The notes: a model not told the origin generated them from the sequence alone. Counted from the stretch's first letter, positions 25,602 to 35,096 are shown. The stretch is 64,000 bases of DNA from Arthrobacter globiformis (GCF_030817195.1 NZ_JAUSYZ010000001.1:434001-498000); one strand, 5' to 3'. Translations and numbers: made by a program.

Positions 25602-27890
25602 TTACTTGTTGGTTACCGTCAGGGGTCCTGCCATGCCGCCTACCGTCGACTCAATCCAAACGGTGCCGGGGTTGGTGGTGCCTGCGGCGGCGTTGCGGAG
25701 CCTCAGGGTGTAAACGCCACCCGTTTCCGGTGCCACAGCTGCGGTGACGGCTGCCTGGCCCAGGATCCTGCCGGTCGGTCCGCCGACGCGGACGGTGATG
25801 GTAGCGCCGACCACGGAGCCGGTGCCGTTGACCCGGAAGTCGCCGGTCTTCCACTGGGCACTGCTGATGGTCACGCGGTCCGGAACAGGAACCACCTTGA
25901 CCTCGTCAGTCCTGGTATTCGTGCCGGCGGTGACCGTCAGCCGGAACGTTAGCGGGTTGTTGGTCATCGGCGTCCGGAAGACCGGAAGGCTGAACGTCGG
26001 CTTGAGCGTGGTGGCTCCGGTCAGCGTCACCTTGTTGGGATCGGTCGCGCTGCCCAGGACCTGCTCCCACTGATAGGTGGCGCCTGCGGCGGTGGAGCCG
26101 GTGCCGTCAAGCGTGACGGTGGTGGCGGTGGTACGGCGGACAACGTTCTGGTCCGGTCCGGCGACGGCGACCAGGGCGCCCTGGACGGTGACGGCCGCGG
26201 TCTTCTCCGACTCCGGGCCCATGCCATTGGTGTTGGAAGCCCGGACCGTGAACTGGTAGGCCGTGTCGCCGCTGAGGCCGTCGTAGACCAGCGTGGTGAC
26301 GTCGCCGGCGGTCGTCTTGGGTGTGCCGAACGCCGTTCCGTCGGCGGTGTAGGCCTGGACGGTGTAGCCGGTGATGGTCATTCCCGTGGCGCCCGGGCTG
26401 GGGGCGGTCCAGGACAGGCTTGCCGTGCCGTTGCCTACCACCGGAGTGCCCGAGAAGGTAGGAGCCGCGGGTACCGGGTCATTGGTGACGGTGAAGAGGA
26501 CCTCGCTGATGGCGGAGACGTTGCCGGAGGGGTCGAAGGCCGCGAACTTCAGGGTGGTCGTGGATGCGATCTCCATCGGTCCGGTGTAGTGGATCGCGTC
26601 GGGTGCAAGCACGCCGCCCGACAGGACAGGATCGGAGCCGTCGATTGTGTAGTAGATGTCGCTGCCCGTCTCGCTCGCCGTCAGGGTGACCGTCTGGGCC
26701 ACCGCCGTGGTGCCGCCGTTGGGGGTGGCAGACACCGTTGGAGCCGTGGTGTCCGCGGCCGGGATTGCGTGTGCGGCCGGGAACGTCTCGCCGACGCTGC
26801 TGACACCTACCACGTAGACGTCGTATTCCTCATTGGCGGAGAGGCCGGTGATCGTGGTGCCGGTGGCTGCCTTGCCGGAGATGCGCTTGCCGATCTCCAC
26901 CTGCTCGTTGCTTGTCACGGTCTTACCGACTGCAACGGCGCGGTAGCCGGTGATGTCTGGCGTGCCGGGGATGGCTTCAGCCGGCGTCCAGTTCAGCTTC
27001 AGTCCGCCGGAAACCTTGGCGGCCGTGATTCCGGACGGTGCGGGAGGCCCGGACTGCAGCGGGCCGCTGGGGCAGCCTCCCATGCCGGGGCCGCCGGGCT
27101 CGCCGTACTCGGCGATGGTCAGGCCCTGCCGGTTGGCGTCTGCGTCTTCGAACTCCCAGGCCATGGCGCGTTCGCCAAGCCCGGCGTTCGCAGCGATTTC
27201 GGCGTTGGCGGCGTCATCGAAGACATACGTGGCAGTGAAGGTATCGCCCGTGACTTCCAGCCCGGAGGAGTAACCGCCCTTGTCCGATGGAGTGAGGGGG
27301 CCCGGGATGGCGCGAATGTCGCGGCGGCCGATGCTGGTGTCCTTCAGCGCCGGTTCAATGATCCGCTGTTCCAGCTGGGCGGGATTCACGCCGGCTCCGA
27401 TGTGTCCCTTGACCGTGATGGTGCTGCCGGTGAGCTCGGCGTCGCCTGTCACGTACGTGTCCTGCACGGTGGTTTCGCCGGCGGCGGCCGTGCCGAACCT
27501 CATGGAGACGATGTCACCGGGACGGATATCGGGGGTGACAGCAAGACCGGTGCCGGCACCCCAGCAGACGCCGCCGGGGTGGTTGACCTCAAAGGCGACG
27601 CCGCCGGCGTCGACCACTGCTTCTGCTGAGCCGATGACCTTGCCGGCGCGCTTGACCTCGAGGGTGGCAGTCTCGCCGGCGTGCCCCTCGTACCCCTCAA
27701 TGGAGACGAAGTCGCGGTCGGGGAAGACAACAATGTTGTCCGGGAAAGTAGGGACAGCCGCGCTGGCGGCGGGAATGGCGAACATGGATGTCGAGCAGAC
27801 GACGGCCGAGACTGTTGCGAAGATTCCGGCCCTTCGGATACCGGGTAGGCGAGAAGTGTGCGCTCCCGGCTCGCTTTGTGCTGATTTCAT
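25602..27890 (-). CDS. Large secreted protein with fibronectin III and chitobiase-like Ig domains
   Basis: Exported protein of 762 residues. The signal peptide (residues 1-45) ends AIPAASAAVP. An N-terminal region of about 235 residues, also present in other actinobacterial surface proteins, is followed by FN3 (about 285-380, GLKLNWTPAEAIPGTPDITGYRAVA), a CHB_HEX_C_1-like domain (SETGSDIYYTIDGSDPV; about 385-470), a second FN3 (ASLSWTAPSPGATGMTITGYTVQAY) and a PKD/K319-like domain (VAGPDQNVVRRTTATTVTLDGTGS). No catalytic domain or sortase signal is seen. The ATG at 27890 has GAGG six bases upstream. A surface or adhesion role is likely but unproven. Confidence 0.85.
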   Translation of the reverse strand: MKSAQSEPGAHTSRLPGIRRAGIFATVSAVVCSTSMFAIPAASAAVPTFPDNIVVFPDRDFVSIEGYEGHAGETATLEVKRAGKVIGSAEAVVDAGGVAFEVNHPGGVCWGAGTGLAVTPDIRPGDIVSMRFGTAAAGETTVQDTYVTGDAELTGSTITVKGHIGAGVNPAQLEQRIIEPALKDTSIGRRDIRAIPGPLTPSDKGGYSSGLEVTGDTFTATYVFDDAANAEIAANAGLGERAMAWEFEDADANRQGLTIAEYGEPGGPGMGGCPSGPLQSGPPAPSGITAAKVSGGLKLNWTPAEAIPGTPDITGYRAVAVGKTVTSNEQVEIGKRISGKAATGTTITGLSANEEYDVYVVGVSSVGETFPAAHAIPAADTTAPTVSATPNGGTTAVAQTVTLTASETGSDIYYTIDGSDPVLSGGVLAPDAIHYTGPMEIASTTTLKFAAFDPSGNVSAISEVLFTVTNDPVPAAPTFSGTPVVGNGTASLSWTAPSPGATGMTITGYTVQAYTADGTAFGTPKTTAGDVTTLVYDGLSGDTAYQFTVRASNTNGMGPESEKTAAVTVQGALVAVAGPDQNVVRRTTATTVTLDGTGSTAAGATYQWEQVLGSATDPNKVTLTGATTLKPTFSLPVFRTPMTNNPLTFRLTVTAGTNTRTDEVKVVPVPDRVTISSAQWKTGDFRVNGTGSVVGATITVRVGGPTGRILGQAAVTAAVAPETGGVYTLRLRNAAAGTTNPGTVWIESTVGGMAGPLTVTNK

Positions 27891-28205
27891 GATGACCTCA
27901 TCGATCCGAGGTGCGCGACCTTCACGCACAATCACAGAATCAAGAAGGCCCCTTGGGGAAACGCTGGGCGTTTTGGCTTGGAAAAACGCCCCGCGGCACC
28001 GACTTGGCCGCACCTTTTGGTCCCCCCACATGGAGCGGTCCGTGAGGGGGAATCCGGTGGTTTGCCCACGTCAGTGCGGGCATTCCCGGCGTTCACCGTT
28101 CGCGGGACGTGGAACCCCCACGGGGATAGGGACCCCCACCTCCCCCTCTGCGAGGGGATCAGAATTCCGGGTTTCCCCAAGGGACTGGCCGGAAAACGGG
28201 CAGGC
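27891..28205. other. 315-base upstream region with C-rich repeats
   Basis: Upstream region of the secreted FN3 protein gene. It contains several short G/C-tract repeats, GGTCCCCCC near 28019, GGAACCCCCACGGGGATAGGGACCCCCAC near 28110-28140 (broken runs), and CCCCTCTGCGAGGGG. A regulatory role is possible. No gene is seen. Confidence 0.4.
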
Positions 28206-28604
28206 TCAGCCTTGGCGAGCCTTCTTTGCTGCCTTCTGGGCAGCCTCTTCCTTCACCCGCTGGGCTTCGGCACGGACTGCAGCATGCGTGGCGCGCTCGG
28301 CAACCAGCCAGGCAGGGGGAGCCTGCAGCAGCGCGGTGATTTCCGCCGTCGTCAGCGCCTCTTCAACCCCACCGCGGGCAAGGCCGCTGATGGAGATGTT
28401 GAGTTTCTGCGCCACCACCGGGCGGGGGTGCGGGCCGTTGCGGCGCAGTTCGGCCAGCCACTCAGGCGGGTTGGACTGCAACTCGGCGAACTCGGCGCGG
28501 GTGATGGTTGAATCCTGGAACTCCTGGGGCGTCGCGGGCAGGTAGATGCCAAGCTTCTTGGCAACGGTGGCCGGCTTCATGGACTGGGAGTTAGCAGAGG
28601 TCAT
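28206..28604 (-). CDS. DUF5997 family protein
   Basis: Small protein of 132 residues: MKPATVAKKLGIYLPATPQEFQDSTITRAEFAELQSNPPEWLAELRRNGPHPRPVVAQKLNIS-type pattern (conserved core about residues 9-75) followed by a lysine/alanine-rich helical tail. It appears to be the actinobacterial DUF5997 family. It is divergent from a LysR-effector-domain gene, a pairing that I recall from other Micrococcaceae. Function is unknown; a DNA- or RNA-binding role is possible from the basic tail. Confidence 0.8.
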   Translation of the reverse strand: MTSANSQSMKPATVAKKLGIYLPATPQEFQDSTITRAEFAELQSNPPEWLAELRRNGPHPRPVVAQKLNISISGLARGGVEEALTTAEITALLQAPPAWLVAERATHAAVRAEAQRVKEEAAQKAAKKARQG

Positions 28605-28694
28605 GCATTAAGGGTATCCGGCTGTGCCCGTTCCCCCGACCACGGCCTGTGGCCAACGCACGCCGTGCTGTGCCAGTGGCAGTACTGTGAAGGT

Positions 28695-29444
28695 GTGCCC
28701 GCTGAAGATGAACCCACCCTGGACCCGGCACCGCCGGAGTCCCCGCCCCGCGAGCTCCGCTTCGCCTACGTCGCAGGCGTCACGCCGGGCAAGTGGATCC
28801 GGCGCTGGGAGGAACGGATGCCGCACGTTCCCCTGCATTCGTTCATGTCCGACGGCGGCACGCAGCTTTCGGTGCTGCGCGACGGTTCGGCGGACCTCAG
28901 CTTTGTCCGCCTCCCGGTGGAGCGCGAAGGCCTGAACGTCATCCCGCTCTACGAGGAACAACCCGTCGTGGTGGCCCCCAAGGGCCATGAAATTACCGTC
29001 TTCGAGGACGTGGCGCTAGAGGACCTGGCGGAAGAAACCTTTCTGGACGCCGATGAACTGGGCGGGCCGGAAATGGCCCTGCAGGTGGTGGCAACAGGTG
29101 CGGGCCTGCTGATACTTCCCATGTCCGTCGCCCGGCATTTCAACACCAAGGACACCGTGGCCCGCCGCCTCACAGGCGCGCCACAAACCCAGATCGCGCT
29201 CGCCTGGCCCAGCGACGCCACCGACGAGGTCATTGAAGAGTTCATCGGCATTGTCCGCGGCCGCACGGCGCAGAGCTCACGGCAGCCGTCCGCGCAGCAG
29301 GAGAAACCGAAGAAGGCACCTAAGCCGGACCGCCGCGGCAGCGGCACAGGGGCGGGCGGCAAGAAGTCGAAAGTAGCCCAGCGCTACGCACCCAACCCGG
29401 ACAAGGGCCGCGGCAAGGGATCGCGTAAGAAGGGCAAGCGCTAG
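28695..29444 (+). CDS. LysR substrate-binding domain protein without DNA-binding domain
   Basis: Protein of 249 residues with only the effector domain of a LysR regulator (ELRFAYVAGVTPGKWIRRWEERMPHVPLHSFMSDGGTQLSVLRDGSADLSFVRLP; TGAGLLILPMSVARHF). There is no helix-turn-helix. The C-terminal 60 residues are very basic and disordered (KPKKAPKPDRRGSGTGAGGKKSK; GRGKGSRKKGKR). The GTG at 28695 is the likely start. It is divergent from the DUF5997 gene, so the two may act as sensor and partner. Confidence 0.82.
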   Translation: MPAEDEPTLDPAPPESPPRELRFAYVAGVTPGKWIRRWEERMPHVPLHSFMSDGGTQLSVLRDGSADLSFVRLPVEREGLNVIPLYEEQPVVVAPKGHEITVFEDVALEDLAEETFLDADELGGPEMALQVVATGAGLLILPMSVARHFNTKDTVARRLTGAPQTQIALAWPSDATDEVIEEFIGIVRGRTAQSSRQPSAQQEKPKKAPKPDRRGSGTGAGGKKSKVAQRYAPNPDKGRGKGSRKKGKR

Positions 29445-29477
29445 CCCGCGGCCAAGACCTGCGCCAGTAATGACAAG

Positions 29478-29514
29478 GGGAGGCGCCGCCTGCTGGGTGC
29501 AGACGGCGCCTTCC
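29478..29514. terminator. Terminator between LysR-effector gene and Ig-like gene
   Basis: GGGAGGCGCCG at 29478-29488 pairs with CGGCGCCTTCC at 29504-29514 (one G-T pair). It lies between the convergent genes and is followed by TGTT. Confidence 0.6.
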
Positions 29515-29540
29515 TGTTGCCTTGCATTCAGTTCAGCCGT

Positions 29541-31652
29541 TTAGCGGGTGCCGGTGGTGAAGCTCCAGGCCGTGCTGGCCAGGGGAGTGCCGGCCACATC
29601 CCGTACCGCGGCGGGGCCGCCCGTGATGGTGGCGGTGTACCTGGTGCTGGGCGCAAGCGTGGCTGCCGGGTTGAGGATCCACTGGTTGGTGGTTCCGTTG
29701 CGGGTGACGGTGGCTGCCACCGCCGCGCCGGTGGCGGCGTTCTTCAGCGTGAAGGTGGCGGTGCCGACGCCGTTGACGGGCTTGCTGAAGGTAGCGGTGA
29801 TGTTGGCTGTCCGGAGCGCCCCGGTCGAGTTCACGCCCGGAGCCCGGGAGGTCACGGTCGGCGCGGCGCTTGTGGTGAACCGCCAGCTGGTTGAGGCCAG
29901 CGGCCGATTGGCCAGGTCGCGGATGGTGGCCGTGCCGCCGGTCAGGGTGGCGGTGTAGGTGGTGCTAGGGGTGAGCAGGGCCGTCGGATCAAGGGTCGCC
30001 CGGCGGGCTGCCTGGTCGTAGGTCACCGTAGCCGGGATCGTGGTGCCGGCGGCGTTCTTCAGGGTGAACGTGCTGGCGGAAACCCCCTGGACGAACTCGC
30101 TGAAGGTGGCGGTGATGTTCGTGACAGTACCGACGCCGGTGGCGGCCGAGGCGGGTGCCCGGCCGGTGACGGTTGGAGCCACCGTGTCCGCCGGCCCAAT
30201 CTGGACCGTCCGGCTGGCTACCGCGCTGACGTTGCCGGCGGCGTCCGTTGCCCGGACGTTGAACAGGTAGGTTCCGTTGGCCTGGGCATCCCAGGTTTTG
30301 GGCGAAGCGCAGGTGGGATCCCAGTCGGTGTTGCTGGGCAGCAGCTGGCATTCAAACCTGGCGCCGGCTTCGCTGCTGAAGTTCAGCGTCGGCGTGCTGT
30401 CCAAGGTCGGCGTTGACGGGAACGGTGCGATGACCGAGGCCACAGGGGCTGCACTGTCCACGGTGAACGTCAGCGTCGGGGAGGTCAGGAACTGAGGAAC
30501 GCCGGCGGGTACAACTCCCGTCAGCGGGTCCGGTACGTAGGCGGGGTTCGCCGTCCGGGACTGGATTCTGTGGACGCCCTGGCCCAGCGGTGCCAGCCTC
30601 GCCGAGTAGCTTCCGCCGGCCAGCGTGGTTGCCACAGGAGTTGCAGCGCCGTCCACGATCAGCTGCACGGGTGCAGTGCTTCCCGCCGGCAAAGCACCGG
30701 TGAAGGTGGGTGCCGTGACATTGGTGATGTTGTCCGTGGCGGAACGTCCGCTGTCACTGGCTGCCGCCAGATCCGGGGTGGACGGGGCGCCGTCGGACCC
30801 TTCCGCTATCAGTCCCTGCACGGTGAAGGTGCTGACGGTCAGGGTGTTGATGCCGGGCCCGCCGGCGTTGGGGCCGGTGATGACGACGGCGTTGGTGCCG
30901 GACGGTGCGCCGGTAACCGCCCGTGGGGTGTTGATGTCGCCCAGGGTTCCGGGCGCGGCGCCCACTTGGCGAAGGAAGGTCGCCGTGCTGCCGGCCTTGT
31001 AGTCGCCCAGGAAGGCGGCACCTACTCCGGCCCAGTTGCAGGGCGCGGTGGGGCTGGGCGCGCACACGCCGGAGTCGATGGTGGTCTTGATTCTGCCCAC
31101 TGCAGGATTCTTCGGATCCGCTTCGGAGGTAAGGACGTTCACTCCGTAGGGGTGCGTGATGGTGTACGAGGTGTTGGGAAGGATGTTTTCGACAATGAAG
31201 CGAAGCCTGCCGAAGCCCATCTGCTCCCCGGGCTCTACGACGCCGTTGGTGTGGGCGCCTTCGAGTGCCGCTTCATAGAGCCTCAGGTTTCCGCCGGCGG
31301 CTTCGGCATTGAACCAGAAGGCTTCCTCAGGGAAGTTGTCCGGATACGACGCCGGCGCGGCGGGGTCGGGTGGTTCGGAGAGGCAGCCGGCACCGGCCAT
31401 GTAGCAGAGCTGCAGCTTCACCGTGCCGTCGGAAAACCAGGACGGAAAGCCGTTGGACGGATCCACAGGCCCCACTCCGGCGGCAGCGGCGCTCGCCGGG
31501 ACCGCAGCCAGCGGCGACAAGGCGGCAGTAAGCAATGCGCCGGCGGCAACGGATGCCAGTCCGCCCCTGACCCGTGTGCGGTTCCGGGACGGGGCAGGCC
31601 CGCTGCGCCCCCCGGCGTCGAACGTCTCGTGGTGGTGGAATTTCGCAAACAT
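29541..31652 (-). CDS. Large secreted protein with SbsA-type Ig-like (Big_5) domains
   Basis: Exported protein of 703 residues. The first 55 residues are a long signal peptide with a basic stretch (RNRTRVRGG) and a cleavage-like AVPASAAAA. The N-terminal 250 residues are an unassigned domain typical of actinobacterial surface proteins (LCYMAGAGCLSEPPDPAAPASYPDNFPEEAFWF). A Big-type middle follows (GALPAGSTAPVQLIVDG; CASPKTWDAQANGTYLFNVRATDAAGNVSAV), then two tandem SbsA Ig-like domains (ITATFSEFVQGVSASTFTLKNAAG; ITATFSKPVNGVGTATFTLKNAATG). No enzyme domain is seen. It has the same general plan as the FN3 gene 1.6 kb downstream. Confidence 0.85.
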   Translation of the reverse strand: MFAKFHHHETFDAGGRSGPAPSRNRTRVRGGLASVAAGALLTAALSPLAAVPASAAAAGVGPVDPSNGFPSWFSDGTVKLQLCYMAGAGCLSEPPDPAAPASYPDNFPEEAFWFNAEAAGGNLRLYEAALEGAHTNGVVEPGEQMGFGRLRFIVENILPNTSYTITHPYGVNVLTSEADPKNPAVGRIKTTIDSGVCAPSPTAPCNWAGVGAAFLGDYKAGSTATFLRQVGAAPGTLGDINTPRAVTGAPSGTNAVVITGPNAGGPGINTLTVSTFTVQGLIAEGSDGAPSTPDLAAASDSGRSATDNITNVTAPTFTGALPAGSTAPVQLIVDGAATPVATTLAGGSYSARLAPLGQGVHRIQSRTANPAYVPDPLTGVVPAGVPQFLTSPTLTFTVDSAAPVASVIAPFPSTPTLDSTPTLNFSSEAGARFECQLLPSNTDWDPTCASPKTWDAQANGTYLFNVRATDAAGNVSAVASRTVQIGPADTVAPTVTGRAPASAATGVGTVTNITATFSEFVQGVSASTFTLKNAAGTTIPATVTYDQAARRATLDPTALLTPSTTYTATLTGGTATIRDLANRPLASTSWRFTTSAAPTVTSRAPGVNSTGALRTANITATFSKPVNGVGTATFTLKNAATGAAVAATVTRNGTTNQWILNPAATLAPSTRYTATITGGPAAVRDVAGTPLASTAWSFTTGTR

Positions 31653-31780
31653 GGTGACTCCTTCGGTCTCGATGTGGCCCCCAGTACCCTCTAGGCCAGG
31701 TCAGGTAGTCGGCCCCTAACCATGGAAATCATCAAATGAAGACCTTGGATAAAGGCCCGGCGGCACCACCCTCAAAAGAG

Positions 31781-31840
31781 TCCCCGTCCACCTGAGAGGG
31801 GGGACCACCTGCAAGGGGACCAGCCCTGCGGGGACTCATC
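31781..31840. promoter_or_regulatory. Phased GGGGAC repeats and inverted repeat upstream of Ig-like gene
   Basis: GGGGAC occurs at 31803, 31818 and 31833, exactly 15 bases apart. The outer one is part of GGGGACTC (31833-31840), the exact reverse complement of GAGTCCCC (31781-31788). The array lies about 130-190 bases upstream of the leftward secreted-protein gene and could bind a cooperatively acting regulator. Confidence 0.35.
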
Positions 31841-31869
31841 AGGGTGACCGGAACGTTTTTGCAACGGTC

Positions 31870-32082
31870 TCAGGACGGACCCGCCGCGGCGGGTCCCTCA
31901 GCCCGGCCGGTGCCCTGGCCCCGGCAACCGCGGAGGTGCGCCAGCAGGGCTTGTTCCGGGCTGCCGGGGTTCTCGCCAAGGTGCCGCAGCAGCGCCATCC
32001 GTATGTTCGTGTCTGTCGCCTCGTCAATGAGGACGTGGGTGATGACGCCCATGATCTGGCGCCGAAGACCTTCCTCCTGCAT
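31870..32082 (-). CDS. Small hypothetical protein
   Basis: A 70-residue frame, MQEEGLRRQIMGVITHVLIDEATDTNIRMALLRHLGENPGSPEQALLAHLRGCRG-type sequence (stated in part), mostly helical with an Ala/Gly tail. An AAAGGAG ribosome site lies 11 bases before the ATG. Residue order is protein-like rather than a shadow, and no gene occupies the other strand. No family was recognised. Confidence 0.45.
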   Translation of the reverse strand: MQEEGLRRQIMGVITHVLIDEATDTNIRMALLRHLGENPGSPEQALLAHLRGCRGQGTGRAEGPAAAGPS

Positions 32083-32535
32083 GGGACCACGCTCCTTTGC
32101 TCCTCGCTGCATTCTGCCGCCGGTCCGTTGTGAATAGCCGGGAGCGGGCCAGCTACGGCACGAATGGGGCGGCCAAACCTAGGGGTCCCGCCCTCGCGGG
32201 ATACTGCGGTAGCCAGTTTGAGGGTGCGGCCGCAGGGTAGTCCGTGCTTTCCACAGGGGCGCCTTGGCACAGTGATGACACCTGGTCGGCAGACACCCAG
32301 CCGAGAGCCGGCCAGGCGCCGGGCCCGGCAGCGCACCCCCTGTTACTTCCGGGCGGCGGCACCCCAGTGCCCGCGGCGTTCCCGACGACGCCCCTCCCAC
32401 CTATTCAGGTGGGACAGGCCCCCGTGCGCGCTGCTTCCCAAGGTTTTTTGGAGTCGCCCGGCGCACCATGAGTTGTCTCAATATTTGGCCAGCGCCAACG
32501 CCGCCGAGGCCATCGCAACCAGCTGGGAGGACGTC
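32083..32535. other. 453-base intergenic region upstream of the multicopper oxidase
   Basis: Contains a short hairpin (TCCCGCCCTCGCGGGA, near 32188) and the GGGAGG ribosome site of the oxidase gene. The open frame that runs through it in phase with the oxidase (from 32164) has no signal-sequence logic and is taken as untranslated leader. No RNA gene is seen. Confidence 0.5.
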
Positions 32536-34260
32536 ATGGCAACAACACGGAGGGACGTGTTAAAACTAAGCCTGTTGGGCGGCGCCGTCGCCGTCACAGC
32601 ATCAACCGGAGGGCCGGCCATCGCGGGTGTCCCCGGACGCCGGGGTGCGGACGACGATGACGGAACGGTCATCACGCCAAGCAAGCTTGCCCCAGCGAAC
32701 ATGCCCGTTCCGTTCACCACCGTCTTCCGGCGGCCGCCGGAACTGCTTCCCTACGCCACGGGCCGGGACCGCGACGGTACGCCGTTTGCGAAATATGCGC
32801 TGAACCAAAAACTGGGCAGGGCACAGATCGCACGGGGGCTCAGCACCACCCTTGCAGGGTACAACGGCGTTTTTCCGGGCCCCACCATCCGCGTGCAGCA
32901 GGGCACCCGCTCGGAGCTGAGGATCAGCAACCGCCTGCCAGCTACCGGCCTGCTCTACCCGAACACCTTTAACACCGTCACCCACCTGCACGGCTCGGCG
33001 TCGCTGCCCCAGTACGACGGGTACGCCAACGACCGCACGGCGCCGGGCCGGGTGAAGAACTACCACTATCCGAACTGGCAGGCGGCGCGGACGCTCTGGT
33101 ACCACGACCACAACCACATGCTGACGGCACAGGGCGTGTACTCGGGGCTCGCCTCCATCTACTCCATCACCAACGCGCGTGAGCGGGCGCTGTTGCCGCA
33201 GGGCGAGTTCGACGTGCCCATCCTGGTCTCGGACGTGATGCTGAACGCCGACGGGTCCCTCGGCTACAACGACAACGGCCACGCCGGCCTGTGGGGCGAC
33301 ATCATCATGGTCAACGGGGTGCCGTGGCCCACCATGAAGGTCAAGCCGCGCATTTACCGGTTCCGCTTCCTGGTTGGCTCCATCACCCGCTCCTACCGCT
33401 TCGCCCTGTCCAACGGCGACCCGTTCCATGTGGTCGGCACCGACGCCGGCATGACCCCGAAGGTGCAGGCGGTGTCCTCCTGGCGGCAGGGGACTGCCGA
33501 ACGCTACGAGGTGCTGATCGACTTCCGGAAGTACAAGCCAGGCCAGTCCGTGGAGCTGCGGAACCTGAGCAACAAGAACAACGTGAACTTCGCCAACACC
33601 GGCAAGGTCATGAAGTTCCAGGTGGTGGCCGATTCCGCAGCCCAGCCCGGTTCCCACTCACTCTCCTCCATCCCCACCACCCTGGATCCCGGCCCGCACC
33701 CCACCAAGGCACTCGGCGGGCTGGACACCATGGCACTGACGCCCGACATGGCCGTCGCCAAGAGGGTCCTCCGCGTCCAGCGGGAAGGTGGGGAATGGAC
33801 CATCAACGGTGAAACCTGGGACGACGTGGAAAAATCCAACTTCACCCGCTGCTTCGCCAACCCGCAGCGCAACCAGGTGGAGCAATGGACCATCGTCAAC
33901 GAGTCCGGCGGCTGGTTCCATCCGGTCCACATCCACTTGATTGACGGCAAGATCATCGGCCGCAACACGAACGGCGGCAAGCCGTTCGCCTGGGAAGGCG
34001 GGCCGAAGGACGTCTTCTACGCGGGGGAAAACGAATCCGTCACGGTCCTCATGCAGTTCGACACGGGCAAGCACGTCGGCGGCCGGTACATGGTGCACTG
34101 CCACAACCTCGTGCACGAGGACCACGACATGATGGTGCAGTTCTCCGTCGGCGACCTGCGGAACAACGATCCCATCAACGCTGACAAGCCTGTGCTGGAA
34201 ATGCGGCCCGAGGGGTACTACGCCTCGAAGTACAAGCTGGCCTACCCGGCGGGGACGTGA
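32536..34260 (+). CDS. Tat-exported multicopper oxidase
   Basis: Periplasmic/cell-surface copper oxidase of 574 residues that couples substrate oxidation to O2 reduction. The Tat signal TTRRDVLKLSLLGGAVAV fixes the start at ATG 32536, with GGGAGG upstream. Copper motifs are HLHG (150-153), WYHDHNHM, WFHPVHIHL, and the type 1/type 3 block MVHCHNLVHEDHDMM with His521-Cys522-His523. CotA/bilirubin-oxidase-like three-domain architecture. Substrate cannot be told; copper tolerance, Mn or phenol oxidation are possible. The lipoprotein gene follows almost without gap. Confidence 0.92.
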   Translation: MATTRRDVLKLSLLGGAVAVTASTGGPAIAGVPGRRGADDDDGTVITPSKLAPANMPVPFTTVFRRPPELLPYATGRDRDGTPFAKYALNQKLGRAQIARGLSTTLAGYNGVFPGPTIRVQQGTRSELRISNRLPATGLLYPNTFNTVTHLHGSASLPQYDGYANDRTAPGRVKNYHYPNWQAARTLWYHDHNHMLTAQGVYSGLASIYSITNARERALLPQGEFDVPILVSDVMLNADGSLGYNDNGHAGLWGDIIMVNGVPWPTMKVKPRIYRFRFLVGSITRSYRFALSNGDPFHVVGTDAGMTPKVQAVSSWRQGTAERYEVLIDFRKYKPGQSVELRNLSNKNNVNFANTGKVMKFQVVADSAAQPGSHSLSSIPTTLDPGPHPTKALGGLDTMALTPDMAVAKRVLRVQREGGEWTINGETWDDVEKSNFTRCFANPQRNQVEQWTIVNESGGWFHPVHIHLIDGKIIGRNTNGGKPFAWEGGPKDVFYAGENESVTVLMQFDTGKHVGGRYMVHCHNLVHEDHDMMVQFSVGDLRNNDPINADKPVLEMRPEGYYASKYKLAYPAGT

Positions 34261-34262
34261 AA

Positions 34263-35096
34263 ATGAAACGGACGCTGCTGATCGCACCGGCGGTGCTGCT
34301 GGCCTTCTCCCTGGCGGGCTGCACCGGCGGTGTCCAGGCCAGCCCGGCGGCCAACCCGGCTCCCACCCCGCCCGCGAGCAGCCCCGCCACCACCGCGGAC
34401 GCCGCGGAGCGGGTCCTCGCGCAGGCCGAAGAAGGCCAGGACCTGGGCAACGGGCGGCCCACCGTCAGCTACGACGGCCTCATGGTCCGGCGCAGGGTAG
34501 TGGTTGCCGTGCACACCGCACTGGACGCCGACATCGCCGGTATCCGCAAGCGGCTGGACACGGCCGCCGCCGCACGGGGCACGGCCCTGTCCGCCATCTC
34601 ACCTGATGTGCTCGAACCCGCGGTGCTGCAGCAGATGGTCCCCGAGGTCATCGTGGCCCTCCCGTCAACAGCAACTCCCGACGACGGACGCATCATCGTG
34701 CGTGCAGTCACCGAGGAGGACACCGGCAAACTGGGCGTGAAGAACTTCTACGTCCTCCCGGTCCTGGTGCATGACCTGCGCTTCAGCGTTGCCACAGCCA
34801 ACCCGGCCGCAGTATCGGCCGCGGTGGACAGGGAAGGCATCGTCTCCGACGCGCTCGGGAACTACAGCACCGTGGCACGGGGCGGCCAGCTCAGCATCAG
34901 CTACACGGGCCCGCTGCTCGGCGACGAAACGATCGAGAGCGTCCGCGAGGGCATCAGCAGGCAGGCACACATTCCCGCCGCCGAGGTGAGCGTAGGGCCA
35001 CGGTCTGTGTCCGGAACCGGCGTGGACATGGCCGCCGAACCGCCGTGGGACGCGGAGCAGCTCGAAGGCCAGGCCATACATCCGCATACGGAGTGA
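34263..35096 (+). CDS. Lipoprotein of unknown function
   Basis: Lipid-anchored exported protein of 277 residues. The lipobox LAGC ends the signal peptide at Cys20, followed by a Pro/Ala-rich linker and a domain without recognised family (RRRVVVAVHTALDADIAGIRKRLDTAAAARGTALSAISPDVLEPAVLQQMVPEVIVALPSTATP in part). The ATG at 34263 is eight bases after GGGG; the GTG at 34257 overlaps the oxidase stop codon and is too close to it. Close linkage to the oxidase suggests a joint function at the membrane. Confidence 0.8.
   Translation: MKRTLLIAPAVLLAFSLAGCTGGVQASPAANPAPTPPASSPATTADAAERVLAQAEEGQDLGNGRPTVSYDGLMVRRRVVVAVHTALDADIAGIRKRLDTAAAARGTALSAISPDVLEPAVLQQMVPEVIVALPSTATPDDGRIIVRAVTEEDTGKLGVKNFYVLPVLVHDLRFSVATANPAAVSAAVDREGIVSDALGNYSTVARGGQLSISYTGPLLGDETIESVREGISRQAHIPAAEVSVGPRSVSGTGVDMAAEPPWDAEQLEGQAIHPHTE

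Noticed and set aside
32164..32535. In-frame N-terminal extension of the multicopper oxidase
   Set aside because: The Tat signal and ribosome site place the start at 32536; the extension would bury the export signal.
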